This document shows positions 27,394-35,728 of a DNA stretch of 64,000 bases, piece after piece. Below the pieces are notes generated by a model. The model did not search any database. It saw only the letters and a program-made list of their open reading frames with translations, and was not told the DNA's origin. The stretch lies in NCBI RefSeq assembly GCF_000154445.1, contig NZ_DS499554.1; one strand, given 5' to 3'. A program made the translations under genes and the position numbers. How positions within the stretch are numbered: the first letter of the stretch is position 1; each line of letters begins with the position of its first letter. Source of the DNA: Intestinibacter bartlettii (GTDB lineage: Bacteria; Bacillota; Clostridia; Peptostreptococcales; Peptostreptococcaceae).

Positions 27394-28500
27394 CTACTTC
27401 GCTTTTTTTGAATTTTGCACTCTCAATAGTTTTGCTTCTAATTCGTCTTCGGAATATTTTCTAAAATGTTCATTAAAACTATTGTGATATCTAGTTACTA
27501 CTTTTGGAGTTCTATCCTTATTGTAGTTATTATTGTAATTATGGTTTTTAGTTTCTGTTTTAGTTTTAGTAATTTCTTTTTGTTTGTTTGCTCTAAATTC
27601 TTCCTCTTCTTTTTTCACATCTTCTAAAGTTGTTATATCTTTAGAATACCAATTTTCGATTATTCCGTTTATATAAGATATAGACGGATTTGGAGTATTT
27701 ATACTCTTAGAACATGCATATGATATTAATTCTGGACTAAAATTATATTTATCAATCCAGATATCTATAATTTCCTTTTCAGAATCAGTTGGCTGTCTAT
27801 TTGAGAAACCAAGTTGATTTAAAACACTACGATATATAGAATATCTATCTTTTCTAGCAACAAAGCTATTTTTAGCATCTTCAACAGAAATTATATTTGC
27901 ATCATACCATCCCCTAAGTACACTTTCAACATAATTAATTGGTTTTGGATTGCCGTTTTTTTGTTCTTTGCTATATTCATATGCATATACAACTAAATCA
28001 GGCGTTAAATTATATTCGTTAATAAGTTCTAGGATTTTTATATTTTCACTTGGAGCAAGAGGTCTACCTATGATTTTATTTATAGAATTAAACATTCTAA
28101 CAATACTAGGGTTATCCCTAGCTTCAAGAAGTTTGTCTGTGTCAGATTGAACAGGTTGAACAACAGAATTATCTATATTATTGTTGTAGTAATTTCTTAA
28201 ATCTATAAATTCTATTGAAAAATCAAAATCATCATCAACCCCGTTTTTATGCATTTTTACAATATTTTTTTGTTCCCAATACTTCCAAGCATTAATTACA
28301 TCTGACAAGGGAACACCGAGATTTTTAGCCAATGAAACATTATTAAAATTCGGATTGGCCTTAGGATCACATGCTTGTCGATAACCCATAAGATAAACTT
28401 GTACGTATAATCCATTAGCCATAGGCATAAATATATCTATGAAGATATTAGAGATTATTGTATCTCCAGAATCTTTTCTATTAACTTCTTTAAAAAACAT
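27394..28500 (-). CDS. DnaD-domain primosomal protein
   Basis: 368 aa with an N-terminal winged-helix region (LAKNLGVPLSDVINAWKYWEQKNIV) and two DnaD C-terminal domains in tandem, each carrying the Y-x-x-x-I-x-x-W-type signature (INYVESVLRGWYDANI and ISYINGIIENWYSKDI). The C-terminus is Asn/Lys-rich and disordered. This two-DnaD layout is that of DnaB/DnaD-type initiation proteins of Gram-positives. Coupled to the loader gene downstream. Confidence 0.88.
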   Translation of the reverse strand: MFFKEVNRKDSGDTIISNIFIDIFMPMANGLYVQVYLMGYRQACDPKANPNFNNVSLAKNLGVPLSDVINAWKYWEQKNIVKMHKNGVDDDFDFSIEFIDLRNYYNNNIDNSVVQPVQSDTDKLLEARDNPSIVRMFNSINKIIGRPLAPSENIKILELINEYNLTPDLVVYAYEYSKEQKNGNPKPINYVESVLRGWYDANIISVEDAKNSFVARKDRYSIYRSVLNQLGFSNRQPTDSEKEIIDIWIDKYNFSPELISYACSKSINTPNPSISYINGIIENWYSKDITTLEDVKKEEEEFRANKQKEITKTKTETKNHNYNNNYNKDRTPKVVTRYHNSFNEHFRKYSEDELEAKLLRVQNSKKAK

Positions 28501-28594
28501 TTCATCACCTCAGATAAATTATAACATAAGACATTATAGTTTTATCTTTGAACTAAAAAAAAAAAATATGCATGTAAAATGGGAGGGAAAGAAA

Positions 28595-30061
28595 GTGGTT
28601 ATAAATTTTAACAAAAAGAGGAGAAAAATAGCATTAATATTATGTACCTTATTATGTATTATAAGTGCATTTTTAATTATTAATCATAAGCCAGAACAGG
28701 AGACACTGGCTATTTTAGACGATAGAGAAATAAATAATTACATAATCGATGTTGTGTTCAATGATAAAGATAAAAAAATTGAGTGCAATCAGAACATTAC
28801 ATATATAAACAATACAGATAAAACTTTAGATAAGATATATATGCATATATATCCAAATGCATTTTCAAACAGCAAAATATGTCCGTTTGAAAAGGAAGAA
28901 ATGGGCCAAGCGTACCCAAATGGATTTAATGAGGGATATATAAAAATTTCAAACATTTTAAATAGCAATTCAAAATTAAAATACAATATAGTAGGAGATA
29001 AAAATGATATTTTAGAAATAATATTGGATAAAGAGTTAAAAAGTGGGCAAAAATATTCTATCGATATGAAATATACAGTAAAATTGCCTAATTGCTTAGG
29101 GCGTTTCGGGTATGGAGACAATACTATAAATATTACAAATTGGTTTCCGATAGCGTGTGTTTATGATGAAAATGGATGGAATTTAGAAAGCTACTCAACA
29201 ATAGGAGATCCTTTTTATAGTGATACAAGCAACTTTTCAGTAAATATTTTAGTACCAGAAAAATATGACCTTGCATGTACTGGTTCAGTAATAGATGAAA
29301 AAGAAAGTAAGGGTAAAAAATTATATAAATTACAAGCAAAAAAGGTAAGAGATTTTGCTATGGTATTGAGCGACAAATTTATAATAAATAAAAGTGTATA
29401 TGGAAAAACATCAATTATTACATATAGTTTGAATAAAGATTTAGCAGTTGAAGCAAATAGAATAGCTAAAGATTCTATAAAAGTTTTTAGTGGATTATTC
29501 ACTGAATATCCTTATGATACATATTCAGTTGTTGCGAGTGATTTCTTTATAGGAGGAATGGAATATCCTACATTAGTTATGATAGATCAAACATTATATG
29601 ATAAGGATACAAAGTTTTTATTGGAATACGTAATAGCACATGAAACTGCTCATCAATGGTGGTATAGTATTGTCGGAAATGATGAAGTTAATGAACCATG
29701 GTTAGATGAGGCACTTACAGAATACTCAACTATTTTATATTTTGAAAATAAATATGGAAAAGAGGTAAGTGATAAACTATTAAAAACTATGGAAGTGCAA
29801 AGCGAAAATTATAGAGGTTCAGATATGTTTAAAGCTAGTACGGAGTTTGATAATTCATCAGAATATAGTTTAAACGTATATACAAAAGGAGCAGTAGTTT
29901 TTAATGAAATAAGAAAAGAAGTCGGAGATAAAATATTTTTTGAAACATTACAAGAATACTGCAATAATTATATGTTCCAAAATGTAAATGGCAACCAATT
30001 TATGAAGATGTGGAAGGACAAAGGGGTAGATATAAATAAGATAGTTGATAAATGCAACTAG
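28595..30061 (+). CDS. Membrane-anchored M1-family zinc metallopeptidase
   Basis: 488 aa. One N-terminal membrane segment (KIALILCTLLCIISAFLII) anchors an extracytoplasmic M1 domain with FIGGMEYPTLVM (counterpart of the GAMEN exopeptidase loop), the zinc motif HETAHQWW and the third ligand in EPWLDEALTEYS. Being anchored and having GGMEY rather than GAMEN, the exact specificity is uncertain; an aminopeptidase role is the family inference. GTG at 28595, 7 nt after GGGAGGG, is preferred over ATG 28568. Divergent from dnaD. Confidence 0.85.
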   Translation: MVINFNKKRRKIALILCTLLCIISAFLIINHKPEQETLAILDDREINNYIIDVVFNDKDKKIECNQNITYINNTDKTLDKIYMHIYPNAFSNSKICPFEKEEMGQAYPNGFNEGYIKISNILNSNSKLKYNIVGDKNDILEIILDKELKSGQKYSIDMKYTVKLPNCLGRFGYGDNTINITNWFPIACVYDENGWNLESYSTIGDPFYSDTSNFSVNILVPEKYDLACTGSVIDEKESKGKKLYKLQAKKVRDFAMVLSDKFIINKSVYGKTSIITYSLNKDLAVEANRIAKDSIKVFSGLFTEYPYDTYSVVASDFFIGGMEYPTLVMIDQTLYDKDTKFLLEYVIAHETAHQWWYSIVGNDEVNEPWLDEALTEYSTILYFENKYGKEVSDKLLKTMEVQSENYRGSDMFKASTEFDNSSEYSLNVYTKGAVVFNEIRKEVGDKIFFETLQEYCNNYMFQNVNGNQFMKMWKDKGVDINKIVDKCN

Positions 30062-30103
30062 GTTGTGTTTGATGTTTAAAACTTAGAAAAATAGGTAAAT
30101 TTT

Positions 30104-30143
30104 AAATAGGGTTGGGGAAAAATATCTCATACCCTATTTTTTT
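30104..30143 (+). terminator. Terminator after the M1 peptidase gene
   Basis: AAATAGGGT / ACCCTATTT stem followed by a T-run. A TATAAT (30151-30156) just downstream probably drives the next gene. Confidence 0.85.
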
Positions 30144-30186
30144 GGTATAATATAATTTAGAAAGATATATAGAAAGGAGTAGCACG

Positions 30187-30978
30187 GTGTTAAAATATTG
30201 TTCAATTGGAAGTGGAAGTAGTGGCAATTGCCACGTCGTATCATACAAAGATACAGGAATTTTAATAGATGCAGGTCTTGCAGGTAAAAGAATTACATCA
30301 GGGATAGAACAGGCTGATTTTGATATAGATAAAATTCAAGGAATATTTATAACACATGAACACTCGGACCATATAAAAGGTGCAGGGATTATGTCTAGAA
30401 AATTAGATATTCCTATATATGCAAACTTTAAAACATGGTGTGGAATGAAAGACAAAATCGGAAATATAAAAGAAGAAAATATGATTGTTTTTGATAATGA
30501 TAAAACATATGAATTAGGTGAACTTAAAATAAGACCTTTTTCAATACCACACGATTCGGAAGATGCAGTTGGATATAATATTTATTCGGACAAGGAAAAA
30601 ATGTCTATAGCTACGGATATCGGATATATAACAGACAATATTAGAAACAATTTAAAAGGTTCAAAGTTAGTAGTTTTAGAATCAAATTATGATCCAAATA
30701 TGCTTATGATGGGAAGTTATACTTATGCTCTTAAAAAAAGAGTAATGTCAGACGGTGGGCATTTATCAAATGAAGAAGCGGCAAGTTTTTGTACAGAGTT
30801 AGTAGAAGGCGGAACAGAATCAATTTTATTAGCACATTTAAGTAAAGAAAATAATTTTCCAGAGTTAGCATATGCGACAACAAAAAATGTATTAACAAAA
30901 AATGAGATGATAATAGGTAAGGATTTAACTTTAGACGTGTTATCAAGAGATAAAGTTTCAAAGGTTTATGAACTATAG
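30187..30978 (+). CDS. Metallo-beta-lactamase-fold hydrolase, WalJ/YycJ-like
   Basis: 263 aa with SIGSGSSGNCHVV at the N-terminus, the metal motif ITHEHSDHIKG, SIPHDSEDAVGY and the C-terminal LLAHLSKENN. YycJ/WalJ is usually the last gene of the walRK operon, acting as a nuclease tied to replication and cell division; here it stands without walRK. GTG start with AAGGAG seven nt upstream. Confidence 0.88.
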   Translation: MLKYCSIGSGSSGNCHVVSYKDTGILIDAGLAGKRITSGIEQADFDIDKIQGIFITHEHSDHIKGAGIMSRKLDIPIYANFKTWCGMKDKIGNIKEENMIVFDNDKTYELGELKIRPFSIPHDSEDAVGYNIYSDKEKMSIATDIGYITDNIRNNLKGSKLVVLESNYDPNMLMMGSYTYALKKRVMSDGGHLSNEEAASFCTELVEGGTESILLAHLSKENNFPELAYATTKNVLTKNEMIIGKDLTLDVLSRDKVSKVYEL

Positions 30979-31027
30979 AAACTATTTTTATAAATATTAA
31001 AACAACAATTGTCAGGGGGAATTAGCA

Positions 31028-32053
31028 ATGTTATATTTTGAAAATGATTACTCAGAAGGTGCACATCCAAAAATTTTAGAAGCATTAACAAAAACAAATT
31101 ACGAAAGCCTTTCTGGATATGGAAGTGATGAGTACTGTGAAAGAGCTAAAGAAAAAATAAAAAAAGCTTGCGGTTGCAATGATGCAGAAGTATATTTTTT
31201 AGTTGGAGGAACACAAACAAATCAAATAGTAATCGATACAATGTTACAACCATATGAAGGAGTTGTGGCTGCTGCAACAGGTCATGTAAATGTGCATGAA
31301 GCAGGAGCAATTGAATTTACAGGGCATAAAGTTTTAACAGTTCCAGAACATGATGGAAAAATGCATGCAGATGAATTAAGGGATTTTATAGAAACATTTT
31401 ACGATGATGAAGCACACGAACATATGGTATTTCCAGGAATGGTGTATATATCTCATCCAACAGAGTATGGGACTTTATATACAAAAGAAGAATTAATAAA
31501 AATATCTGATGTATGCAAACAATTTGAAATTCCGCTATTTTTAGATGGTGCAAGACTAGGTTATGGTGTAATGGCAAAAGATACGGATATAGATATTAAA
31601 ACTATAGCAAAATACTGTGATGTATTTTATATAGGAGGCACAAAAGTAGGAGCATTATGTGGTGAAGCAGTAGTATTTACTAAAAATAATATGCCTAAAC
31701 ATTTTACTACAAGAGTAAAACAACATGGCGCATTACTTGCAAAAGGAAGACTATTAGGTATTCAATTCGATACATTATTTACAGATAATCTTTATTTTGA
31801 AATAGCTAAAAATGCAATCGATACAGCAGAAGTATTGAAAAAAGGACTAGCTGATAAAGGATATAAGTTCTATTTAGATTCACCAACAAACCAACAATTT
31901 ATAGTATTAGAAAACGATAAATTAGAGAGACTTGCAAAGGATGTAAGATATAGTTTTTGGGAAAAATATGATGATACTCATACAGTAATCCGTTTTGCAA
32001 CAAGTTGGGCAACAAAAATGGGGGATGTTGAAGCTCTAATTGATTTATTATAG
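31028..32053 (+). CDS. ltaE: Low-specificity L-threonine aldolase
   Basis: 341 aa fold-type I PLP enzyme that cleaves threonine or allo-threonine to glycine and acetaldehyde. Starts YFENDYSEGAHPKILEAL, has HVNVHEAGAIEFTGHKV, FLDGARLGYG (Asp to the PLP ring) and the Schiff-base lysine in YIGGTKVGALCGEA. Followed by a terminator. Fine substrate preference cannot be told. Confidence 0.92.
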   Translation: MLYFENDYSEGAHPKILEALTKTNYESLSGYGSDEYCERAKEKIKKACGCNDAEVYFLVGGTQTNQIVIDTMLQPYEGVVAAATGHVNVHEAGAIEFTGHKVLTVPEHDGKMHADELRDFIETFYDDEAHEHMVFPGMVYISHPTEYGTLYTKEELIKISDVCKQFEIPLFLDGARLGYGVMAKDTDIDIKTIAKYCDVFYIGGTKVGALCGEAVVFTKNNMPKHFTTRVKQHGALLAKGRLLGIQFDTLFTDNLYFEIAKNAIDTAEVLKKGLADKGYKFYLDSPTNQQFIVLENDKLERLAKDVRYSFWEKYDDTHTVIRFATSWATKMGDVEALIDLL

Positions 32054-32079
32054 ATAAGAAAGTTTAATAAAATAGATGA

Positions 32080-32106
32080 CCTCGCAAAAAAATAGCGGGG
32101 TTTTTT
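32080..32106 (+). terminator. Terminator after threonine aldolase
   Basis: CCTCGC / GCGGGG stem (one G-T pair) with A-rich loop and TTTTTT tail. Confidence 0.85.
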
Positions 32107-32130
32107 ATTATATTTATGAAGAATTGATAC

Positions 32131-32176
32131 TTATCCACCGTTTTTAGACTTATCCACCGTGTATTTGTGGATAAGT
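32131..32176. promoter_or_regulatory. DnaA-box cluster outside oriC
   Basis: TTATCCACC at 32131-32139 and 32150-32158 (same strand, 19 bp apart) and TGTGGATAA at 32166-32174. The last two form a perfect 10-bp inverted repeat ACTTATCCAC / GTGGATAAGT. It lies about 25 kb from oriC in the gene-free ltaE-rlmH gap (32054-32366). Confidence 0.7.
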
Positions 32177-32366
32177 ATGTGAATTTTTGTTTATTTCTAA
32201 TTATTGCAATAAATCTTGTATTTTAAAATATATACAAATGCAAATTGATATAATATAATCAAATAGGATTATTTAAATATGGAATAATAAGTTTTAGTAT
32301 TTGAATAAAAAGGAACGATAAAATACAAAGGAGGAATTGCTGCATATAAAAAGCAGTACAAGTTAT

Positions 32367-32846
32367 ATGAGAATAAATATAGTATGCGTCGGAAAAATTA
32401 AAGAAAAATATTTGAAACTAGGAATAGATGAATTCAAAAAAAGGTTATCTAAATACTGTAAATTAGAGATAATAGAACTAGAAGATGAAAAAGCTCCAGA
32501 AAATCTTAGTGATAAAGAAATGCTAATGATAAAAGAAAAAGAAGGAAAGAAAATACTATCAAAGATCAAGGATAATAGCTATGTAATCGCTCTTGCAATC
32601 GATGGTAAAAATTTATCATCAGAAGAACTTGCAGAAACTATAAATAAGTTAGGTGTAAGGGGTATAAGCAATATAACTTTTGTAATTGGAGGCTCATTAG
32701 GACTTTCAGATGAAGTTTTATCAAGAGCAGATTATAAATTATCTTTCTCAAAAATGACATTCCCACATCAATTAATGAGATTAATTTTATTGGAACAAGT
32801 CTATAGAGCTTATAGAATAAACAACGGAGAGCCCTATCATAAGTAA
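32367..32846 (+). CDS. rlmH: 23S rRNA (pseudouridine1915-N3)-methyltransferase RlmH
   Basis: 159 aa SPOUT methylase: MRINIVCVGKIKEKYLKLGI, the SAM site FVIGGSLGLSDE, and the nearly invariant C-terminus FPHQLMRLILLEQVYRAYRI then NNGEPYHK. Family starts support ATG 32367. A strong AAAGGAGG lies 31 nt upstream, next to TTG 32337; a weak hairpin (32338-32343 / 32353-32358) between them would bring the Shine-Dalgarno near the ATG. TTG 32337 would add ten residues. Confidence 0.93.
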   Translation: MRINIVCVGKIKEKYLKLGIDEFKKRLSKYCKLEIIELEDEKAPENLSDKEMLMIKEKEGKKILSKIKDNSYVIALAIDGKNLSSEELAETINKLGVRGISNITFVIGGSLGLSDEVLSRADYKLSFSKMTFPHQLMRLILLEQVYRAYRINNGEPYHK

Positions 32847-32882
32847 TAAGTATAGAATTTAGAAATAATAATTTTTTATAAA

Positions 32883-32916
32883 AAAACAGCTTAGATATTT
32901 ATACCTAAGCTGTTTT
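32883..32916. terminator. Bidirectional terminator, rlmH and acetate transporter
   Basis: AAAACAGCTTAG / CTAAGCTGTTTT, 12-bp perfect stem with a 10-nt loop between convergent genes. Confidence 0.9.
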
Positions 32917-32934
32917 ACTATATATTAAAAATTA

Positions 32935-33546
32935 TTATTTTTTAAATATTCCAAATGGTTTACCAACTGGTAAGAATACTTTTCCGAAGTGAGTATTTAA
33001 TACTGCAGCACCACATCCATAGAATGAAACTATAGCTATAGCTAATTCAGAATAAGCAGCTAACATATGAGTAGCATGTTCCATTATTCCAAATGAAGTT
33101 AATGTTAATCCTAGGAATAAGAAGTCTATAAGAACAAATATAGTGAATAATACTTTATGAGTTTCCATAGCTCCTATAGTCATGAATATAGTGAATATTA
33201 AATATCCTAAGTAAGCAAATCCTAATTGCTTAGAGTCGCAAGCAGCAGCTAATTCTGCACCGAATACTCCATTTTGTATTAACCAAGTGAATCCAACTGC
33301 ATACCAGAAGAATGCATAAGCACCGAAAGCAGTTGCTCCAAATGTATTATTGTGTTTGAAATCATTTATTGATGCCATTAATTGAGCAGTTGCTCCTAAG
33401 AATATAGCCCATGGTAAAACTAAAGATACACCAGAAGTTAATCCAAGTTTTTGAGATGAAGCTACTAATGTTATTATTGCTAATCCGAAAAGTCCTAATG
33501 CTGAAGGATCAGCAGTTACAACTTTAACTTTTGTTTCGTTATTCAT
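32935..33546 (-). CDS. satP: Acetate/succinate uptake transporter, GPR1/FUN34/YaaH (SatP) family
   Basis: 203 aa with six predicted membrane helices (GLFGLAIITLVASSQKLGL, LVLPWAIFLGATAQLMASI, AYAFFWYAVGFTWLIQNG, LAYLGYLIFTIFMTIGAME, LFTIFVLIDFLFLGLTLTSF, AYSELAIAIVSFYGCG). The family signature NPAPLGL near the N-terminus reads DPSALGL here. ATG at 33546 with AGGAGG 7 nt upstream. Single-gene transcript, convergent with rlmH. Confidence 0.88.
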   Translation of the reverse strand: MNNETKVKVVTADPSALGLFGLAIITLVASSQKLGLTSGVSLVLPWAIFLGATAQLMASINDFKHNNTFGATAFGAYAFFWYAVGFTWLIQNGVFGAELAAACDSKQLGFAYLGYLIFTIFMTIGAMETHKVLFTIFVLIDFLFLGLTLTSFGIMEHATHMLAAYSELAIAIVSFYGCGAAVLNTHFGKVFLPVGKPFGIFKK

Positions 33547-33693
33547 TGTGAAACCTCCTATAAAATATATTAATAATGTATTTTGTATACAATCACTAAT
33601 ATATAATACCAAAAAATTTAGATTTAGGTATATAAAAATATAAATAGTTAATAATTGGTGAAAAAGAAATATTTTTAGATAGGAGTGATTAAT

Positions 33694-34104
33694 ATGAAAT
33701 ACAAAGTTGATATAGAAGCAACAAAATCTTACTTGGATATATACAACGAGCATTGCCAATGTATGTACTGTAATAATTACTTAAAAACTTTTGAAAGTAC
33801 ATATCCAAAAGCATCAAAAGAATTACAACAGTTAGGGATTAATATAGATTATCCATTGGAGATAATTGATTTTTGTTGGAATGAAAATGAAGATAAGCGT
33901 ATCTATGAAAGTTATTATTCAGTTAAGGGTGAATTATTCGAGGACAAAACTGTGCTATATAATGAAGATGCAGTTATAACATTATATAGATATGATACCG
34001 ATGCACGTATTTATGCAAACACAGGTATGGAAAAACCTTATTTTATTGCTAAAGTAACAAATGTTGAATTACCGTGGGTATTAGAGGAACAACCATTTGA
34101 TTAA
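33694..34104 (+). CDS. Protein of unknown function with N-terminal CxCxxC cluster
   Basis: 136 aa, soluble, no signal peptide. I do not recognise the family. Near residue 20-30 it reads NEHCQCMYCNNY, a compact Cys cluster that could bind a metal, followed by KTFESTYPKASKELQQLGI and an acidic second half. ATG at 33694 with TAGGAGTG upstream and its own terminator show a real single-gene unit, divergent from satP and convergent with the AraC regulator. Confidence 0.75.
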   Translation: MKYKVDIEATKSYLDIYNEHCQCMYCNNYLKTFESTYPKASKELQQLGINIDYPLEIIDFCWNENEDKRIYESYYSVKGELFEDKTVLYNEDAVITLYRYDTDARIYANTGMEKPYFIAKVTNVELPWVLEEQPFD

Positions 34105-34106
34105 TC

Positions 34107-34133
34107 TAAAAAGGGCCTAAAAAGCCCTTTTTA
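34107..34133. terminator. Bidirectional terminator
   Basis: AAAAAGGGC / GCCCTTTTT stem with a 7-nt loop; overlaps the stop region of the convergent AraC gene. Confidence 0.88.
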
Positions 34134-35351
34134 AGATAGGATGCTATTTCTATATTGTTTAGGTGATGTTCCTGTTTCTTTTTTAAATAATGTATAAAAA
34201 TAAGAAGTATTATTTAAGCCAATCAAATCTCCAATTTCGGCAATAGATAAATCTGTAACTTTCAATAATTCTAATGATGTTTCAATTCTCTTTTTATTGA
34301 TGTATGTAATAATATTCATCCCCATTTCCTTTTTAAATAATCGTGTAAGATAGTCTGGAGACAAACCAATTTTGCTAGATACTTTCTTTACCGTAAGATT
34401 AGACGATAAATTTAAGTTAATAAAGGTAACAGCTTCTTTTACAGTATAAGAAAGTTGTGGTAGAGAATATTTTTTTGTTAATAGACAATAAGAACGTATC
34501 ATTTCGTATGGAAAACTGTCTAAAGCCTCAAATGAGGCAGCATGTTCTATTTTTTTTGCCCATTTTCTCGATAATTCATCTAAATATATAGGAGGGACAC
34601 CCCCTATATGTGAAGCTTTGCGAAATAATGTATTTCCACTAAGTAAAAGATTTTTAATTTCCCTTATTGAGTGTGAAGAATTACTAAATTCAATAATTTT
34701 TACAGGATATTTCTCAAAATAATTTTGAGCTCTATTAATATCTCCACTTGTAATATAAGATAGAAGTTTATCTTCTGATAAATAGCGATCTTCAAGAACT
34801 TTATACATTGAAGTTCGATTTATATCTTGGACAAAAATATCATAACTTGAATCTTGTTTAGACAGAATACTCAAATCTAAGGTATTTACTATAGGCAATT
34901 CAGAGTTTTTAGTAAAGTGCTCATTTATAGTATATAAAATTTCAAAAACTTCAGCAGAATCAATAGATGGGATTGATTGATAGTAAAGTTTCAATTTAGC
35001 AGCGTAATCCAAGCTTAATTGTAATTTACTTATAATTTCATATACGATATTACCTCTGACTGGATTTTCTAAAAATGGTCCAATCATAATATGTTCATCT
35101 TCTTCTTTTGAAATGCATAATGCATAATATTGAGTATTAAATGGAGTAATTATATTTGTGATTATAGAATTTTCACATTGATTAAGATAAGTATTTAAAC
35201 ATTTTGCAAGATAATAATTAATCATAGAAGAAAAATCGGAATAGCCTTCAAGAGCGATATCGTCTAATAAAGATTTTTTTAATCGCCTTACTTTTACAGA
35301 AATACATTTTGATAATAGTTTAATAGTAAAATCTAGAGTATCTGATTGCAT
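34131..35351 (-). CDS. AraC-family transcriptional regulator
   Basis: 406 aa. The last about 100 residues are the double helix-turn-helix (LTVKKVSSKIGLSPDYLTRLFK ... LSIAEIGDLIGLNNTSYFYTLFKKETGTSPKQYR), the AraC/XylS DNA-binding domain. The N-terminal about 280 residues are helical with no cupin motif I can see. It is divergent from the GH2 glycosidase gene across a 377-bp gap with a possible operator, so it is the likely activator of that gene. AAGGAGA lies 7 nt before the ATG. Confidence 0.88.
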   Translation of the reverse strand: MQSDTLDFTIKLLSKCISVKVRRLKKSLLDDIALEGYSDFSSMINYYLAKCLNTYLNQCENSIITNIITPFNTQYYALCISKEEDEHIMIGPFLENPVRGNIVYEIISKLQLSLDYAAKLKLYYQSIPSIDSAEVFEILYTINEHFTKNSELPIVNTLDLSILSKQDSSYDIFVQDINRTSMYKVLEDRYLSEDKLLSYITSGDINRAQNYFEKYPVKIIEFSNSSHSIREIKNLLLSGNTLFRKASHIGGVPPIYLDELSRKWAKKIEHAASFEALDSFPYEMIRSYCLLTKKYSLPQLSYTVKEAVTFINLNLSSNLTVKKVSSKIGLSPDYLTRLFKKEMGMNIITYINKKRIETSLELLKVTDLSIAEIGDLIGLNNTSYFYTLFKKETGTSPKQYRNSILS

Positions 35352-35514
35352 AAAATAATCTCCTTTATAATAATTTTAGTAAGTTTAAAATTTAAAAGTA
35401 TATGAGAATATTATAAACATATTTTGTAATTATAAAAACAACTTTTTAGATATTAATTTTTATTTAAAAAACAAAAAATAAGATAAATGTTAAAATTAAT
35501 ACCACACAAAAAGT

Positions 35515-35542
35515 CGGATATATTGATTAAAAAAACGGATAT
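35515..35542. promoter_or_regulatory. Direct repeat, possible AraC-regulator operator
   Basis: CGGATAT occurs at 35515-35521 and again at 35536-35542, 21 bp apart (two helical turns), the spacing favoured by AraC-family dimers or by the two HTHs. It lies in the 35352-35728 gap upstream of the GH2 gene. The rest of the gap is A/T-rich without a gene. Confidence 0.45.
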
Positions 35543-35728
35543 CTTAAGTTACAAAAACGTTTTCTGTGATATGATTAACATACTATGTAAAAATCAATAA
35601 TACATAATGAAAAAATTAAATGCTATAGTTATTACTTGTGGCATGAAAATGGGATTTTCTAACTTTGATTTGGTTGGAAAAATGTATTTAATTTTAACAT
35701 TTATTATAATGAGGGGAGAATATATATA

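Noticed and set aside
35683..35711. TATAAT at 35706-35711 as the GH2 promoter
   Set aside because: It is only 18 nt before the start codon and overlaps the ribosome-binding region, so it would leave almost no leader.
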